Shown one piece after another: positions 1 to 11,876 of a DNA stretch of 64,000 bases (the stretch's first letter is position 1; every line of letters starts with the position of its first letter). The notes under the pieces were generated by a model, which saw only the letters and a program-made list of their open reading frames with translations, searched no databases and was not told the origin of the DNA. The translations under genes and the position numbers were made by a program. This DNA comes from Albidovulum denitrificans (GTDB taxonomy: Bacteria > Pseudomonadota > Alphaproteobacteria > Rhodobacterales > Rhodobacteraceae), in contig NZ_PVEP01000010.1 in assembly GCF_002973535.1 (NCBI RefSeq), positions 1 through 64,000 on the forward strand, in the 5' to 3' direction.

Positions 1-239
1 AGTGTCGCCACATCCATCATCTGCTCGGCCAACATCTTCTTGAGCTTCGTGTTCTCGGCTTCGAGCGCCTTCAGCCGCTTCGCATCGGCGACCTCCATGC
101 CGCCATACTTGCGCCGCCAGTTGTAGAAAGTCGCGTCGCTGATCCCGTGCTTGCGGCACAGATCCGGCGCGCTCATGCCCGCCTGATGCTCCTTCAGAAT
201 ACCAATGATCTGCGCTTCGCTGAACCGTGATCTCTTCAT
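1..239 (-). CDS. IS3-family transposase OrfA (partial, cut by window edge)
   Basis: Reading leftward from an ATG at 239-237, the frame encodes a protein beginning MKRSRFSEAQIIGILKEHQ, followed by a helix-turn-helix with the segment CRKHGISDATFYNWRRKYGG and then a Leu/Lys-rich coiled coil (ALEAENTKLKKMLAEQ). This is the standard plan of the OrfA (InsE/InsN-like) subunit of IS3 elements of the IS407 type, which binds the element ends and is fused to the OrfB integrase by programmed frameshifting. About 79 residues are present and the rest, with OrfB, lies beyond the left edge. The 65-nt leader before the start codon is typical for this group. Intactness of the whole element cannot be judged. 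Confidence 0.9.
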   Translation of the reverse strand, partial: MKRSRFSEAQIIGILKEHQAGMSAPDLCRKHGISDATFYNWRRKYGGMEVADAKRLKALEAENTKLKKMLAEQMMDVAT

Positions 240-279
240 CGTCTGTCTCCTCAGTTGGAGAACAGGCTAACCTCAAATC

Positions 280-304
280 GAGGACTTTTCAGGGGAGCAG
301 GTCA
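280..304 (-). repeat. Probable terminal inverted repeat of the IS3-family element
   Basis: On the minus strand, 65 nt upstream of the OrfA start, the sequence begins TGACCTGCTCCCCTGAAAAG. The leading TGA and the C-rich run followed by GAAAAG resemble ends of IS407-type elements. Because the other end lies outside the window, the pairing and the target-site duplication cannot be confirmed. The boundary at 304 is an inference from this resemblance and from the spacing to OrfA. Confidence 0.5.
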
Positions 305-307
305 CTG

Positions 308-494
308 CCCGATTTGTCCGTCGACAAATCGGGCCGCGCCTGCCTGCCCCCGGCAGGCGCGTTTCCGCGCCAGCCCAGGCAGCCGCGTCCCGATTGCGGA
401 CGCACGGCGCAAGCGGAGAACCCCTTGGCTTCCGGCTTGCGCCTCCAGCCAATCGGACCGGGTGACGTGCCACTGGCACGTCCCCTGCCGGTCC
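308..494. repeat. Tandem array of five perfect inverted repeats
   Basis: Five hairpins follow each other almost without gaps: 308-318/323-333 (11-bp stem CCCGATTTGTC, 4-nt loop), 336-344/352-360 (9 bp, 7-nt loop), 385-390/398-403 (6 bp), 406-414/435-443 (9 bp, GGCGCAAGC), and a nested pair at 455-461/488-494 (GGACCGG) enclosing 464-471/475-482 (GACGTGCC, 3-nt loop). All stems are perfect matches. None is followed by a T-run, so they are poor candidates for ordinary terminators. The array begins a few bases beyond the putative IS end. Confidence 0.75.
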
Positions 495-1133
495 TCTCTT
501 GCCCCATCCGATGTAGCTACAAGACCCCTACACAAACCCGACGCCTCCCCGACGGCATTCCGACGCGCCTGGACGCATGGGGCCCGCCCCGAACCCCTTC
601 GCACGCGCAGAAACCGCCCTCTCTCCGAACGCATGGCCCTCAGACCGCCAACCCTGCCGGGGGACAGCAGAAATTCCCGCCGTCCACAGGTTGTCCACAA
701 GGAAAATCAACGGGTTATCCCCCGCTAATTTTCATGCTGCACTGCTATTTCCTTGCGCGACTCAGCCCCGGCGCGCGAACGTTCCTTTACCGCAACGGAT
801 CGCAAGACACCGGGCGGGGCGCAAAGGCCTCCGCAACCCGCGGGTGGTAGGATCGGACTTCGGTTCAATCATACCCTTGCACGGTGTGGAACGCTGGCGG
901 ATCGTGGACGGTCTTCGGACTGGAAAGCGGACGCGGTGTCGCAAGGGCTGGAGCGGGCCACGGACGGGCCTTCGGGTTCCAAGTGGTTGTGATGGTTCAC
1001 AGAATCGTCACATTGATGGGGATGCCCGGCAACGGGAAACCCGATCAGGAAGGCGTCAGGGAGGGTCGCAGGACCCATGCGAAGACCGCGTCTGAGCACC
1101 TGGCGCCTTTTCTGACTCCGTCTTTCGAAAAGC

Positions 1134-1166
1134 AACGGGACCCGCCTGCAAGCAGGGGGTCCCGTT
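1134..1166 (-). terminator. Rho-independent terminator-like hairpin
   Basis: The arms AACGGGACC (1134-1142) and GGTCCCGTT (1158-1166) pair perfectly. The loop contains a second stem, CCTGC/GCAGG (1145-1149/1152-1156). On the minus strand the hairpin is followed by GCTTTTCG, so it can end the Gre-Nudix transcript that stops at 1287. On the plus strand it is followed only by TCGTC, so use by a plus-strand transcript is possible but weaker. Confidence 0.65.
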
Positions 1167-1286
1167 TCGTCAGGGATAATCTACCGCGTCTGTAGCACCT
1201 GTGACGGTTTCATAGCGCCGATCGCGGGCCGGATCAACAAAATCTCGCGGGTAGGGCGGGGCTGAACGCAAGATATGCGCAAGGCG

Positions 1287-1778
1287 TCAGCCGTAAGAGA
1301 TCGCCAGAACCTCAAGCGACACCCGCCCCGCAGGCCGGTTCCATTCCACCACATCCCCCACCGAGGCCCCGGTCAGCGCCCGCGCCAAGGGCGAATGCGG
1401 CGCGATCCGCCCCTGTGCCGCGTCCGCCTCATCCTCGCCGGTGATCTCATAGGTGGTCTCGACATCGTCCTCATCCACCACCCTGACCCTCGCGCCAAAG
1501 GCCACCTCATCCTGCGGTTGGGTCGCGGGATCGACCGGGATGGCCGAGGCGATGCGGGCGCTTAAGTATCTGATATCCCTTTCCGCCGCGCGTTCGGGCA
1601 GGGTATCCAACCGGTCCGCCCGCGCCTTCAGGCGGGCAAGCTCCGCCTGCCGTTCCTCCATCCGGTCGCGCAAGGATTGCAGTCCGCACGGGGTGACGTA
1701 GTTCGGGTGCGGGCTGATCGGCAGGTCGGGCAGAGGGGTGTTGTCCGGCCCGTCCTCCTTCACGAAGGCGCGGCTCAT
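1287..1778 (-). CDS. GreA/GreB-family transcription factor with short coiled coil
   Basis: A protein of 163 residues starting MSRAFVKED. The N-terminal region (about 1-90) contains the motif ISPHPNYVTPCGL and a helical hairpin. The C-terminal FKBP-like Gre domain (about 92-163) has the family pattern (TYEITGEDEAD, SPLARALTGASVGDVVEW). Gre factors bind in the RNA polymerase secondary channel and stimulate transcript cleavage through an acidic tip. Here the hairpin is shorter and the usual GDxxENAEY tip is replaced by a TLPERAAERD segment, so it may bind polymerase without being a standard cleavage factor. The start overlaps the stop of the upstream Nudix gene (ATGA), implying translational coupling. 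The family is secure, the activity is not. Confidence 0.85.
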   Translation of the reverse strand: MSRAFVKEDGPDNTPLPDLPISPHPNYVTPCGLQSLRDRMEERQAELARLKARADRLDTLPERAAERDIRYLSARIASAIPVDPATQPQDEVAFGARVRVVDEDDVETTYEITGEDEADAAQGRIAPHSPLARALTGASVGDVVEWNRPAGRVSLEVLAISYG

Positions 1779-2227
1779 CTCACGATCTCCTCCAGCGGGT
1801 CGTAAAGGGCGGGGCCGGGGGGCGCGAAGGCCACCTTCGGCAGGCTGTCGGGCTTGAAGCGGATCGCGGTCATCTCCTCGCGGGCAAAGAAGCGGCGGTC
1901 GGTCACGACGTTTTCGGGGTCGCGCCAGCCGTCGTCAAGCGTGCCGCCGGTGATCTCGCAACGGAAGTAGAGGTCGATCTGGTGAAAGCCGGTGGCGGGG
2001 TCGTGGAATTCGTTGACGAGGGCGAGCGGGCCGACCGCGACGCTCAGCCCGGTTTCCTCATGCACCTCACGCCGCAGGTTGTCGGGCAGCGACGCACCCG
2101 CCTCCACCCCGCCGCCGGGCGCGCACCACAGGTCGCTGACCCCGCCGGGATAGGCGTTGACCAGCAAAAGCCGGTCGTCCCGAAGGATCAGGGCGCGGGT
2201 GGCGAGGCGGGGCAGGCGCGGTTTCAT
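1775..2227 (-). CDS. Nudix hydrolase
   Basis: About 150 residues beginning [18 protein letters not shown]. The Nudix box reads [20 protein letters not shown] followed by ETGL. It has the REVHEETG core that binds the metal, but Ala replaces the usual first Glu (GE is GA here). Nudix enzymes hydrolyse nucleoside diphosphates linked to another group, and the substrate here is unknown. A GTG further upstream (2260) is in frame, but the ATG at 2227 starts exactly where family similarity begins and leaves room for the divergent lipase promoter. The gene is translationally coupled to the downstream Gre-like gene through a 4-base overlap. Confidence 0.85.
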   Translation of the reverse strand: MKPRLPRLATRALILRDDRLLLVNAYPGGVSDLWCAPGGGVEAGASLPDNLRREVHEETGLSVAVGPLALVNEFHDPATGFHQIDLYFRCEITGGTLDDGWRDPENVVTDRRFFAREEMTAIRFKPDSLPKVAFAPPGPALYDPLEEIVR

Positions 2228-2303
2228 GGGGGGCGAGAGTGACGAAACGTCGCGTCGCACGCAAGGGGATGCGGTGGCGGGTTCGATCGCCTATCTTCCC
2301 TTC

Positions 2304-3035
2304 ATGTTGAAAACGTTTCTGGTCGCCCTGTCCCTGATCCCCGCCGCCGCCGCACGGGCCGATTGCGTCGTGCTGCTGCATGGGCTGGCGCGGTCGGAAA
2401 CGTCGCTTCTGGCGATGGAGGCGGCGCTGGAAGGGGCCGGGTACCGGGTTGTCAACGAAGGCTACCCGTCCACCAAGCAGCCGATCGAGGTTCTGGTGAA
2501 GGACTATGTCGGCCCGCAGATCGCCGAATGCGGGCAGGAAAGGGTGCATATCGTCACCCACTCCATGGGCGGCATCCTTGCGCGCGCCTGGCTGTCGGCG
2601 CATCGGCCGCCGGATATGGGGCGCGTCGTGATGCTGGCGCCGCCGAACCACGGCAGCGAGCTTGTCGATGCCTTTGGCGATCTGGGGCCGTTTCAGTGGA
2701 TCAACGGCCCTGCCGGGCTTGCGCTTGGCACCGGGCCGGAGAGTGTGCCGAACGAATTGCCGCCGGTGCAGTTCGACCTTGGCATCATCGCGGGGGACGT
2801 GTCGCTGAACCCGATCTATTCAAGCGTGATCGAGGGGCCGGATGACGGCAAGGTCAGCGTCGCCTCGACCCGGATCGAGGGGATGCGCGACCATATGGTC
2901 CTGCCTGTCACCCACACCTTCCTGATGAACAACCCGCTGGTCATCGCCGAGGTGATCGAGTTTTTGCAAAACGGCCGGTTCAACCGCGAGCTGAGTTTTC
3001 TTCAGGCCGTGGGGCGGGTGACGACGGGCGAGTGA
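2304..3035 (+). CDS. Secreted alpha/beta-hydrolase (lipase-like)
   Basis: A 243-residue protein. The first 22 residues ([19 protein letters not shown]) form a clear Sec signal peptide, so the enzyme is probably periplasmic or exported. The HG oxyanion segment ([10 protein letters not shown]) and the nucleophile elbow THSMGG are present. DDGKVSV supplies a candidate acid and a His occurs near the C-terminus (VTHTF), completing a Ser-Asp-His triad. It resembles short triacylglycerol lipases and lipases of the EstA/LipB type. A longer in-frame start at 2157 would bury the signal peptide and was rejected. It ends 13 bp before the convergent purK. Substrate is not known. Confidence 0.8.
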   Translation: MLKTFLVALSLIPAAAARADCVVLLHGLARSETSLLAMEAALEGAGYRVVNEGYPSTKQPIEVLVKDYVGPQIAECGQERVHIVTHSMGGILARAWLSAHRPPDMGRVVMLAPPNHGSELVDAFGDLGPFQWINGPAGLALGTGPESVPNELPPVQFDLGIIAGDVSLNPIYSSVIEGPDDGKVSVASTRIEGMRDHMVLPVTHTFLMNNPLVIAEVIEFLQNGRFNRELSFLQAVGRVTTGE

Positions 3036-3048
3036 GCTGCCCGAACGC

Positions 3049-4125
3049 TCAGCCCTTCGTGACGATGCGGTTCACATGGCCCATCTTGCGGCCCGGACGG
3101 GCCTCGGCCTTGCCGTAGAGATGGATCGCGGTGTTCGCCTCGCGCGCCAGGTCGGGGATGCGGTCGATGTCGTCGCCGATCAGGTTTTCCATGACGACAT
3201 CCGCATGCCGCGACCCGTCGCCCAAGGGCCAGCCCGCGACCGCGCGGATATGCTGTTCGAACTGATCGACGGCGCAGCCGTTCTGCGTCCAGTGGCCGGA
3301 ATTGTGGACGCGGGGCGCGATTTCATTGACCACGAGGCCCGCGTCGGTGACGAACAGCTCAACCCCCATCACGCCGACATAATGCAGCGCGTTCAGGACC
3401 TTGCCCGCCAGCAGCACGGCGTCGGTGCGTTCGGCATTGGTCAGTTGTGCCGGTACGGTCGTGGTGCGCAGGATGCCGCCCTCGTGGATATTCTCGCCCG
3501 GATCGAAGGCCGCAACCTCGCCGGTCGCGCTGCGGGCGGCGATGACGGAGACTTCGCGGCTGAAATTCACGAAACCTTCCAGGATCGAGGGCGCGCCCGC
3601 CATGGCGGCCAGCGCGGTGTCGGCATCCTCCGGCCCGTTCAGCCGTGCCTGCCCCTTGCCGTCATAGCCCAGCCGCCGGGTCTTCAGGATCGCCGGGCAG
3701 CCGATTTCGGCAAGCGCCTCGGCCAGATCTTCGGCATCGTCCACGGCGGCGAAGGGCGCGGTTTGCAGGCCGAGGTCGCGCAGGAAGGCTTTCTCGATCA
3801 GCCGGTCCTGGCTGATGGTCAGCGCGCGGCGGTTGGGGTGGATCGGGCGATGCGCCTCAAGCGCGTCGAGGGCCGAGGCGGGGATGTTCTCGAACTCATA
3901 GGTGACGACATCGACCGCTTCGGCAAAGGCGGCCAGTGCATCAAGATCCTCATAGGGTGCGGTCGTTACGCGGTCGGCGACATGGCCCGCCGGGGGATTG
4001 GCGGCGGGTTCGTAGATATGGGTTCTGTAGCCAAGGCGCGCGGCGGCGACAGAGAGCATCCGGCCAAGCTGGCCGCCGCCGAGAATGCCGATGGTGGCGC
4101 CTGCGGGAAGGGGGCGGTCGGTCAT
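3049..4125 (-). CDS. purK: N5-carboxyaminoimidazole ribonucleotide synthase PurK
   Basis: A 358-residue ATP-grasp protein, normal length for PurK. The N-terminus has the dinucleotide-like fold motif GILGGGQLGRML and the central region has the ATP-grasp segments (ILKTRRLGYDGKGQ, ILEGFVNFSREVSVIAAR) and NEIAPRVHNSGHWT. PurK converts AIR, ATP and bicarbonate to N5-CAIR in purine synthesis, and PurE then rearranges it. It is last in the overlapping order purE, oxidoreductase, purK; its start overlaps the preceding stop by four bases, so the three proteins are likely made in a fixed ratio. Confidence 0.97.
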   Translation of the reverse strand: MTDRPLPAGATIGILGGGQLGRMLSVAAARLGYRTHIYEPAANPPAGHVADRVTTAPYEDLDALAAFAEAVDVVTYEFENIPASALDALEAHRPIHPNRRALTISQDRLIEKAFLRDLGLQTAPFAAVDDAEDLAEALAEIGCPAILKTRRLGYDGKGQARLNGPEDADTALAAMAGAPSILEGFVNFSREVSVIAARSATGEVAAFDPGENIHEGGILRTTTVPAQLTNAERTDAVLLAGKVLNALHYVGVMGVELFVTDAGLVVNEIAPRVHNSGHWTQNGCAVDQFEQHIRAVAGWPLGDGSRHADVVMENLIGDDIDRIPDLAREANTAIHLYGKAEARPGRKMGHVNRIVTKG

Positions 4126-4877
4126 GCCTGGTCCAGTCGTCTTTCAATCGCGTCAAGCGCGCGGGTCAGCGCCGCATGGGCGCCGCCATCACGCAGGATT
4201 TCGGTCATTTGCAGGCTAAGCGTCCCTTCGGTTGCCAGCGCATCGCGTTCTTGGGCCAGCCGTCCGGCGCGGCCCTTCTCCATCGCGGCAAGGAAGCCCG
4301 CCATCAACTGCGTGGTGTAGAACTCTGCCCCGTCGGCGCCGCTGCGCTGGCCAAGCCAGCCTGAGGCGGTCGCCATCAGGTCAAGGATGCCCGGCACCAT
4401 GGCGCAGATTGCGAAATGGGCGTTCAGTGCGGCTTCGTCCGGCACTTTCACCACCGGGTTTTCGGGCGCGAAAAGGTCGGCCAGCAGGACGTCATTGCCA
4501 TGCGCGGCCAGCGGGCAGCCGCCCTGTTCCAGAAAGCCAAGGGGGATGGTCTGGACGAAATCCGTGGCGGGGGCGCAGAGACGGGTCAGCGTTTCGACCG
4601 GCACCCCGGCCATGACCGACACGATCTGCTGGCCTTCGCGGAAGCGCAGTGGCGACAGCCCCGCCTCGGCATGATGCGGGCGCAGGCAGAGGAAGACGAT
4701 GTCGCTTGCGTCGACAACCGCCTGCGGCTCGGCAATCGTCACGCCGCAGTCGCGCGCCAGCGCCGCCGACACGGTTTCGTTCCGCCGCGTGACCGCGATT
4801 TCGTGGCCCTTGGCGGCCAGGTGGCGGACCATGGGCGCCGCGATATGGCCGGTGCCGATGAAGCCGATCCGGCTCAT
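4122..4877 (-). CDS. NAD(P)-binding oxidoreductase, ProC-like, between purE and purK
   Basis: A 251-residue protein. It starts [20 protein letters not shown], an N-terminal Rossmann motif (GxGxxA), and continues with [13 protein letters not shown] and VSVMAGVP, the pattern of pyrroline-5-carboxylate reductase and F420-type NADP oxidoreductase families. The C-terminal half is helical, with the [11 protein letters not shown] stretch seen where ProC dimerises. Substrate is not identifiable. The start (4877) overlaps the purE stop and the stop (4122) overlaps the purK start, both ATGA. This makes it part of the purE-purK transcription unit, although no step of purine synthesis is known to need such an enzyme. 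Confidence 0.8.
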   Translation of the reverse strand: MSRIGFIGTGHIAAPMVRHLAAKGHEIAVTRRNETVSAALARDCGVTIAEPQAVVDASDIVFLCLRPHHAEAGLSPLRFREGQQIVSVMAGVPVETLTRLCAPATDFVQTIPLGFLEQGGCPLAAHGNDVLLADLFAPENPVVKVPDEAALNAHFAICAMVPGILDLMATASGWLGQRSGADGAEFYTTQLMAGFLAAMEKGRAGRLAQERDALATEGTLSLQMTEILRDGGAHAALTRALDAIERRLDQA

Positions 4878-5356
4878 CCCTGCGGTTCCTCGGGGATGGA
4901 GGCGGAAAGGGTCGCGCGCCACTGGTCGAGGCGTTTGGCCAGTTCGGGATCGTTCAGCGCCAGAATGCCCGCCGCCATCAGCCCGGCATTCGCGGCCCCG
5001 GCGGCGCCGATGGCCATGGTGGCGACCGGAAAGCCGCGCGGCATCTGGACGATGGAATAAAGGCTGTCGACACCCGACAGCGCGCGGGTCTGAACCGGCA
5101 CCCCGATCACCGGCACGCGGGTCTTCGACGCCATCATGCCGGGCAGATGCGCGGCGCCCCCCGCGCCCGCGATGATGACCTGAAGGCCACGCTCCACGGC
5201 GGTCTTGCCATAGTCCCAAAGCCGGTCCGGGGTGCGGTGGGCGGAGACGATCCTTGCCTCATGCGGCACGCCGAGTTCATCGAGAACCCCCGCCGCCTCG
5301 CGCATCGTTTCCCAGTCCGACTGGGAGCCCATGATGATCCCGACCTTCACGCCCAT
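4874..5356 (-). CDS. purE: N5-carboxyaminoimidazole ribonucleotide mutase PurE
   Basis: A 160-residue protein of the usual length for class I PurE. Signature segments are [12 protein letters not shown] near the N-terminus, [12 protein letters not shown] and the glycine-rich [12 protein letters not shown] that forms the CAIR/N5-CAIR site. It interconverts N5-CAIR and CAIR in the cytoplasm as an octamer, right after PurK in the pathway. It is the promoter-proximal gene of the purE-oxidoreductase-purK unit. The bacterial-type His (SAHRT) is present, as required for the mutase reaction. Confidence 0.97.
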   Translation of the reverse strand: MGVKVGIIMGSQSDWETMREAAGVLDELGVPHEARIVSAHRTPDRLWDYGKTAVERGLQVIIAGAGGAAHLPGMMASKTRVPVIGVPVQTRALSGVDSLYSIVQMPRGFPVATMAIGAAGAANAGLMAAGILALNDPELAKRLDQWRATLSASIPEEPQG

Positions 5357-5419
5357 GCCAATCCCCGCATGCCGAATGGAGCGCGCACTATAGCCATGCG
5401 CGCCCTGCGCGCAATGGCG

Positions 5420-5638
5420 TCAGGCGATGATATCGGGGGTCAGGATATCCTCGATCCGCGCGATCTGGTCCTTCAGCATCAGCTTTTGCTTTTTCAGGCG
5501 TCGCAGCCGAAGCTGATCCGACCGGCCCGAGGTCTCCATCATGTGGATCGCCTCGTCCAGGTCGCGATGTTCCTGCCGAAGGACGCCCAGCTTCACCTGC
5601 ATCACTTCGATACTGTCCATTTCGGGATGGGCGTTCAT
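5420..5638 (-). CDS. YdcH-like DUF465 small coiled-coil protein
   Basis: A 72-residue protein, highly charged and almost entirely helical, with the DUF465 features QEHRDLDEAI and LRRLKKQKLMLKDQI. Members are small cytoplasmic proteins of unknown function, common in Rhodobacteraceae. The start chosen is the ATG at 5638 (MNAHPEMDSIE); an upstream in-frame ATG at 5689 would add 17 residues, and neither has a strong ribosome binding site. It lies 63 bp upstream of purE on the same strand, so co-transcription with purE is possible. Confidence 0.8.
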   Translation of the reverse strand: MNAHPEMDSIEVMQVKLGVLRQEHRDLDEAIHMMETSGRSDQLRLRRLKKQKLMLKDQIARIEDILTPDIIA

Positions 5639-5814
5639 TCGGGGCAATCCGTGCGGAAATTGGTCGGTATCGAAAGATAGCAATTCCATGCAGTTGCGGA
5701 AAGCATTTCCGTGCGCCGCCCCTTGCCGTGCGGGGCAGGGGCGACCATATCTGATCCATGGCCGCCGGGATCGGGGCCATGACCAGTGTCGCTTGAACCC
5801 GAGGACATGTCGAA

Positions 5815-6231
5815 ATGACGAAACTGACCTTTGCCGCGCACCCCTTCCTTCTGGGCTTTGATCAGCTTGAAAGGCTTGTCGAACGCACCGCGAAAACCGG
5901 GAATGACGGCTATCCCCCGTTCAATATCGAGCAGTCCTCGGAAAACAGTTTCCGCATCACGCTGGCCGTGGCCGGTTTCCGCGAGGCCGATCTGTCGATC
6001 ACGGTCGAGGATCGCCAGCTGATGATCCGCGGCCGTCAGGCCGACGATGCCGATGAGGGGCGCGTTTTCCTGCATCGCGGGATCGCCGCACGCGCCTTCC
6101 AGCGCAGTTTCGTGCTGGCCGATGGTGTCGATGTGGCCGGGGCGGTGATGGAAAACGGGCTTCTGCATGTCGATCTGCGCCGGGCGGTGCCTGAAAGGAT
6201 CGTGCAGACGATCCGTATCGAGAAAGGGTGA
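5815..6231 (+). CDS. Small heat shock protein, Hsp20 family
   Basis: A 138-residue IbpA-type protein. The alpha-crystallin domain occupies about residues 35-130, with FNIEQSSENSFRITLAVAGF, a beta-rich core and a conserved hydrophobic-Gly-Leu segment (ENGLLHVDL). Such proteins hold unfolding clients in oligomers during heat or oxidative stress. A ribosome binding site (GAGGA) precedes the ATG. The DUF1150 gene follows after 11 bp, the usual partner in Rhodobacterales, so both are probably one stress-induced transcript. No obvious RNA thermometer was identified in the short leader. Confidence 0.93.
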   Translation: MTKLTFAAHPFLLGFDQLERLVERTAKTGNDGYPPFNIEQSSENSFRITLAVAGFREADLSITVEDRQLMIRGRQADDADEGRVFLHRGIAARAFQRSFVLADGVDVAGAVMENGLLHVDLRRAVPERIVQTIRIEKG

Positions 6232-6242
6232 GGAGAGCAGTC

Positions 6243-6470
6243 ATGGATACCAGATACGATTTCGGCCCGGAAACGGGCGACCGCATCGTCTATGTCCGCC
6301 CCGTGGCGGTCGCCGATCTGCCCGAGGAACTGCGCGAGCAGGCGATGGGGCTTGAGACCATCTATGCCGTCCACGATGCCTCGGGCGAACGGCTGGCCCT
6401 GGTGAAGGACCGCAAGCTGGCCTTCATCGTGGCGCGTCAGAACGACATGGCGCCGGTCAGCGTTCACTGA
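6243..6470 (+). CDS. DUF1150 family protein
   Basis: A 75-residue protein starting MDTRYDFGPETGDRIVYVRP and containing the DUF1150 core VADLPEELREQA and ALVKDRKLAFIVARQND. The ATG at 6243 is preceded by GAGGAG at ideal distance, which decides against the in-frame start at 6228. Function is unknown. The strict pairing with hsp20 suggests a role in protein quality control, but this is only inference from context. Confidence 0.88.
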   Translation: MDTRYDFGPETGDRIVYVRPVAVADLPEELREQAMGLETIYAVHDASGERLALVKDRKLAFIVARQNDMAPVSVH

Positions 6471-6577
6471 CCCCGGCTTCGGGATTGACCCGCGACGGAA
6501 AACGTTCCTCAGTGCGTTGAAGGGTATGGGCGCGGGTGCAAGCCGCGCCCCGCGCCACCCAAATGCATGAGGGACAA

Positions 6578-7063
6578 ATGAGTAGTGTAAGCGGATATAG
6601 CCGGGGGCAGATCATCCTCCACTGGGCGATCGTCGTCCTGTTGATCGTCAACTATGTGACAAGCGAGGCGATGGAAGAGGCCTGGCGCGCCTTCCTGAAG
6701 GGGGGCGAGGCCTTCACGCTTGGCACCGCCGTTCATGTCTGGATCGGGGTGCTGGTCCTCGTCCTTGCGGTCGTGCGGCTTTTGCTGCGCAAGACGCGCG
6801 GCGCGCCGGACCTGCCGCCGGGCGGGCATCCGGTCGCCGATCTGGTCGCCAAGCTGACGCATCTGGGGCTTTATGCCTGCATCTTCCTGCTTCCCATCGT
6901 TGGTATGGTGGGCTGGTTCGGCGCGGTTCGGGACGCGGGCATGATCCACGGACTGCTGTTCAACATCCTGATGGTGCTGACCGTGCTTCACGTCGCGGGC
7001 GCGCTTTACCACCAATATGTGCTGAAGGACGGGCTGATCCGCCGGATGATGCGCGCCGAATGA
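6578..7063 (+). CDS. Cytochrome b561 family membrane protein
   Basis: A 161-residue integral membrane protein with four predicted transmembrane helices (about 12-32, 53-73, 87-107 and 124-146). Histidines that can ligate haem b lie in the first helix (IILHWAIVV), the second (AVHVWIG), the third region (LTHLGLY) and the fourth (LTVLHVAGALYHQY). These proteins transfer electrons between periplasmic or quinone partners and haem. The ATG at 6578 follows GAGGGACAA, a good ribosome binding site; an upstream in-frame start lacks one. A bidirectional terminator follows the gene. Confidence 0.9.
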   Translation: MSSVSGYSRGQIILHWAIVVLLIVNYVTSEAMEEAWRAFLKGGEAFTLGTAVHVWIGVLVLVLAVVRLLLRKTRGAPDLPPGGHPVADLVAKLTHLGLYACIFLLPIVGMVGWFGAVRDAGMIHGLLFNILMVLTVLHVAGALYHQYVLKDGLIRRMMRAE

Positions 7064-7084
7064 CGGCGCGGTGGTGAGACGAAA

Positions 7085-7110
7085 AAAGCCCCGCCGGTTG
7101 GCGGGGCTTT
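7085..7110. terminator. Bidirectional Rho-independent terminator
   Basis: A perfect 11-bp stem, AAAGCCCCGCC (7085-7095) and GGCGGGGCTTT (7100-7110), with a GGTT loop. A-run and T-run flank it, so it can terminate both the cytochrome b561 transcript and the convergent sulfate-activation gene ending at 7130. Confidence 0.93.
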
Positions 7111-7129
7111 CCTGTTTCCGGGGGGCGGA

Positions 7130-9193
<2,064 letters not shown>

Positions 9194-9216
9194 GGGCGCG
9201 CTTTCGACTCACTATT

Positions 9217-9232
9217 TGTTCAGCGCTGAACA
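9217..9232. promoter_or_regulatory. 16-bp palindrome in the sulfate-activation gene promoter
   Basis: TGTTCAGCGCTGAACA reads identically on both strands and lies 24 bp upstream of the GTG start of the HTH-fused enzyme. It is inside an otherwise AT-richer stretch suited to a promoter. A winged-helix dimer would be expected to bind such a site, so autoregulation by the fused HTH domain is the simplest reading. Binding is an inference. Confidence 0.65.
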
Positions 9233-9394
9233 TATCTCACGGAAAGCCTGAGAAAGAAAGGGCTGCGTGCCTATTGTACCCGTTGCGGCCGGAAGTGACC
9301 CGGCTGCAACAGGACTGTTTTGGGATATGGGGTTAAGTGGGCAAGGCCGGGCGCGGCCAGCCTGCCGGTGGGGGCGATGCCTCTGGCGGCTGGA

Positions 9395-11876
<2,482 letters not shown>

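Larger units (their letters stand above)
305..1286. other. Intergenic stretch with hairpins; no gene supported
   Basis: Long open frames exist here on both strands because of the high GC content, but none shows a recognisable protein, a good ribosome binding site or a protein-like composition. The left part (308-494) is a row of inverted repeats. At 681-722 there are three sequences related to the DnaA box (CGTCCACAG, TTGTCCACA, TTATCC), too weak to call an origin. From about 840 to 1130 there are many short complementary segments (for example CCCTTGC near 875 and GCAAGGG near 940), compatible with an untranslated RNA, but I could not match it to 6S, SRP, RNase P or tmRNA. Confidence 0.5.

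Noticed and set aside
835-875. Segment GGTTCAATC resembling a tRNA T-loop
   Set aside because: No matching acceptor, D or anticodon arms could be placed around it.
227-1195. Several overlapping frames of 60-207 residues in the left intergenic region
   Set aside because: They overlap each other on both strands, have no ribosome binding sites or recognisable domains, and are rich in Pro, Arg and Ala as expected for non-coding high-GC DNA.
305-1286. Chromosome or plasmid origin
   Set aside because: The DnaA-like boxes are few and imperfect, and no replication or partition gene lies nearby.
2157-2303. N-terminal extension of the lipase-like gene
   Set aside because: The extension is Arg-rich, lies opposite the Nudix gene, and would place the clear signal peptide 50 residues inside the protein.
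3076-4320. A 414-residue plus-strand frame opposite purK
   Set aside because: It is the mirror of the purK coding frame; no domain can be recognised and codon use follows purK.
4878-5219. Upstream extension of the ProC-like gene
   Set aside because: It runs antiparallel in composition through purE on the same strand in another frame; the Rossmann motif starts at the ATG at 4877, which overlaps the purE stop as in the other junctions.
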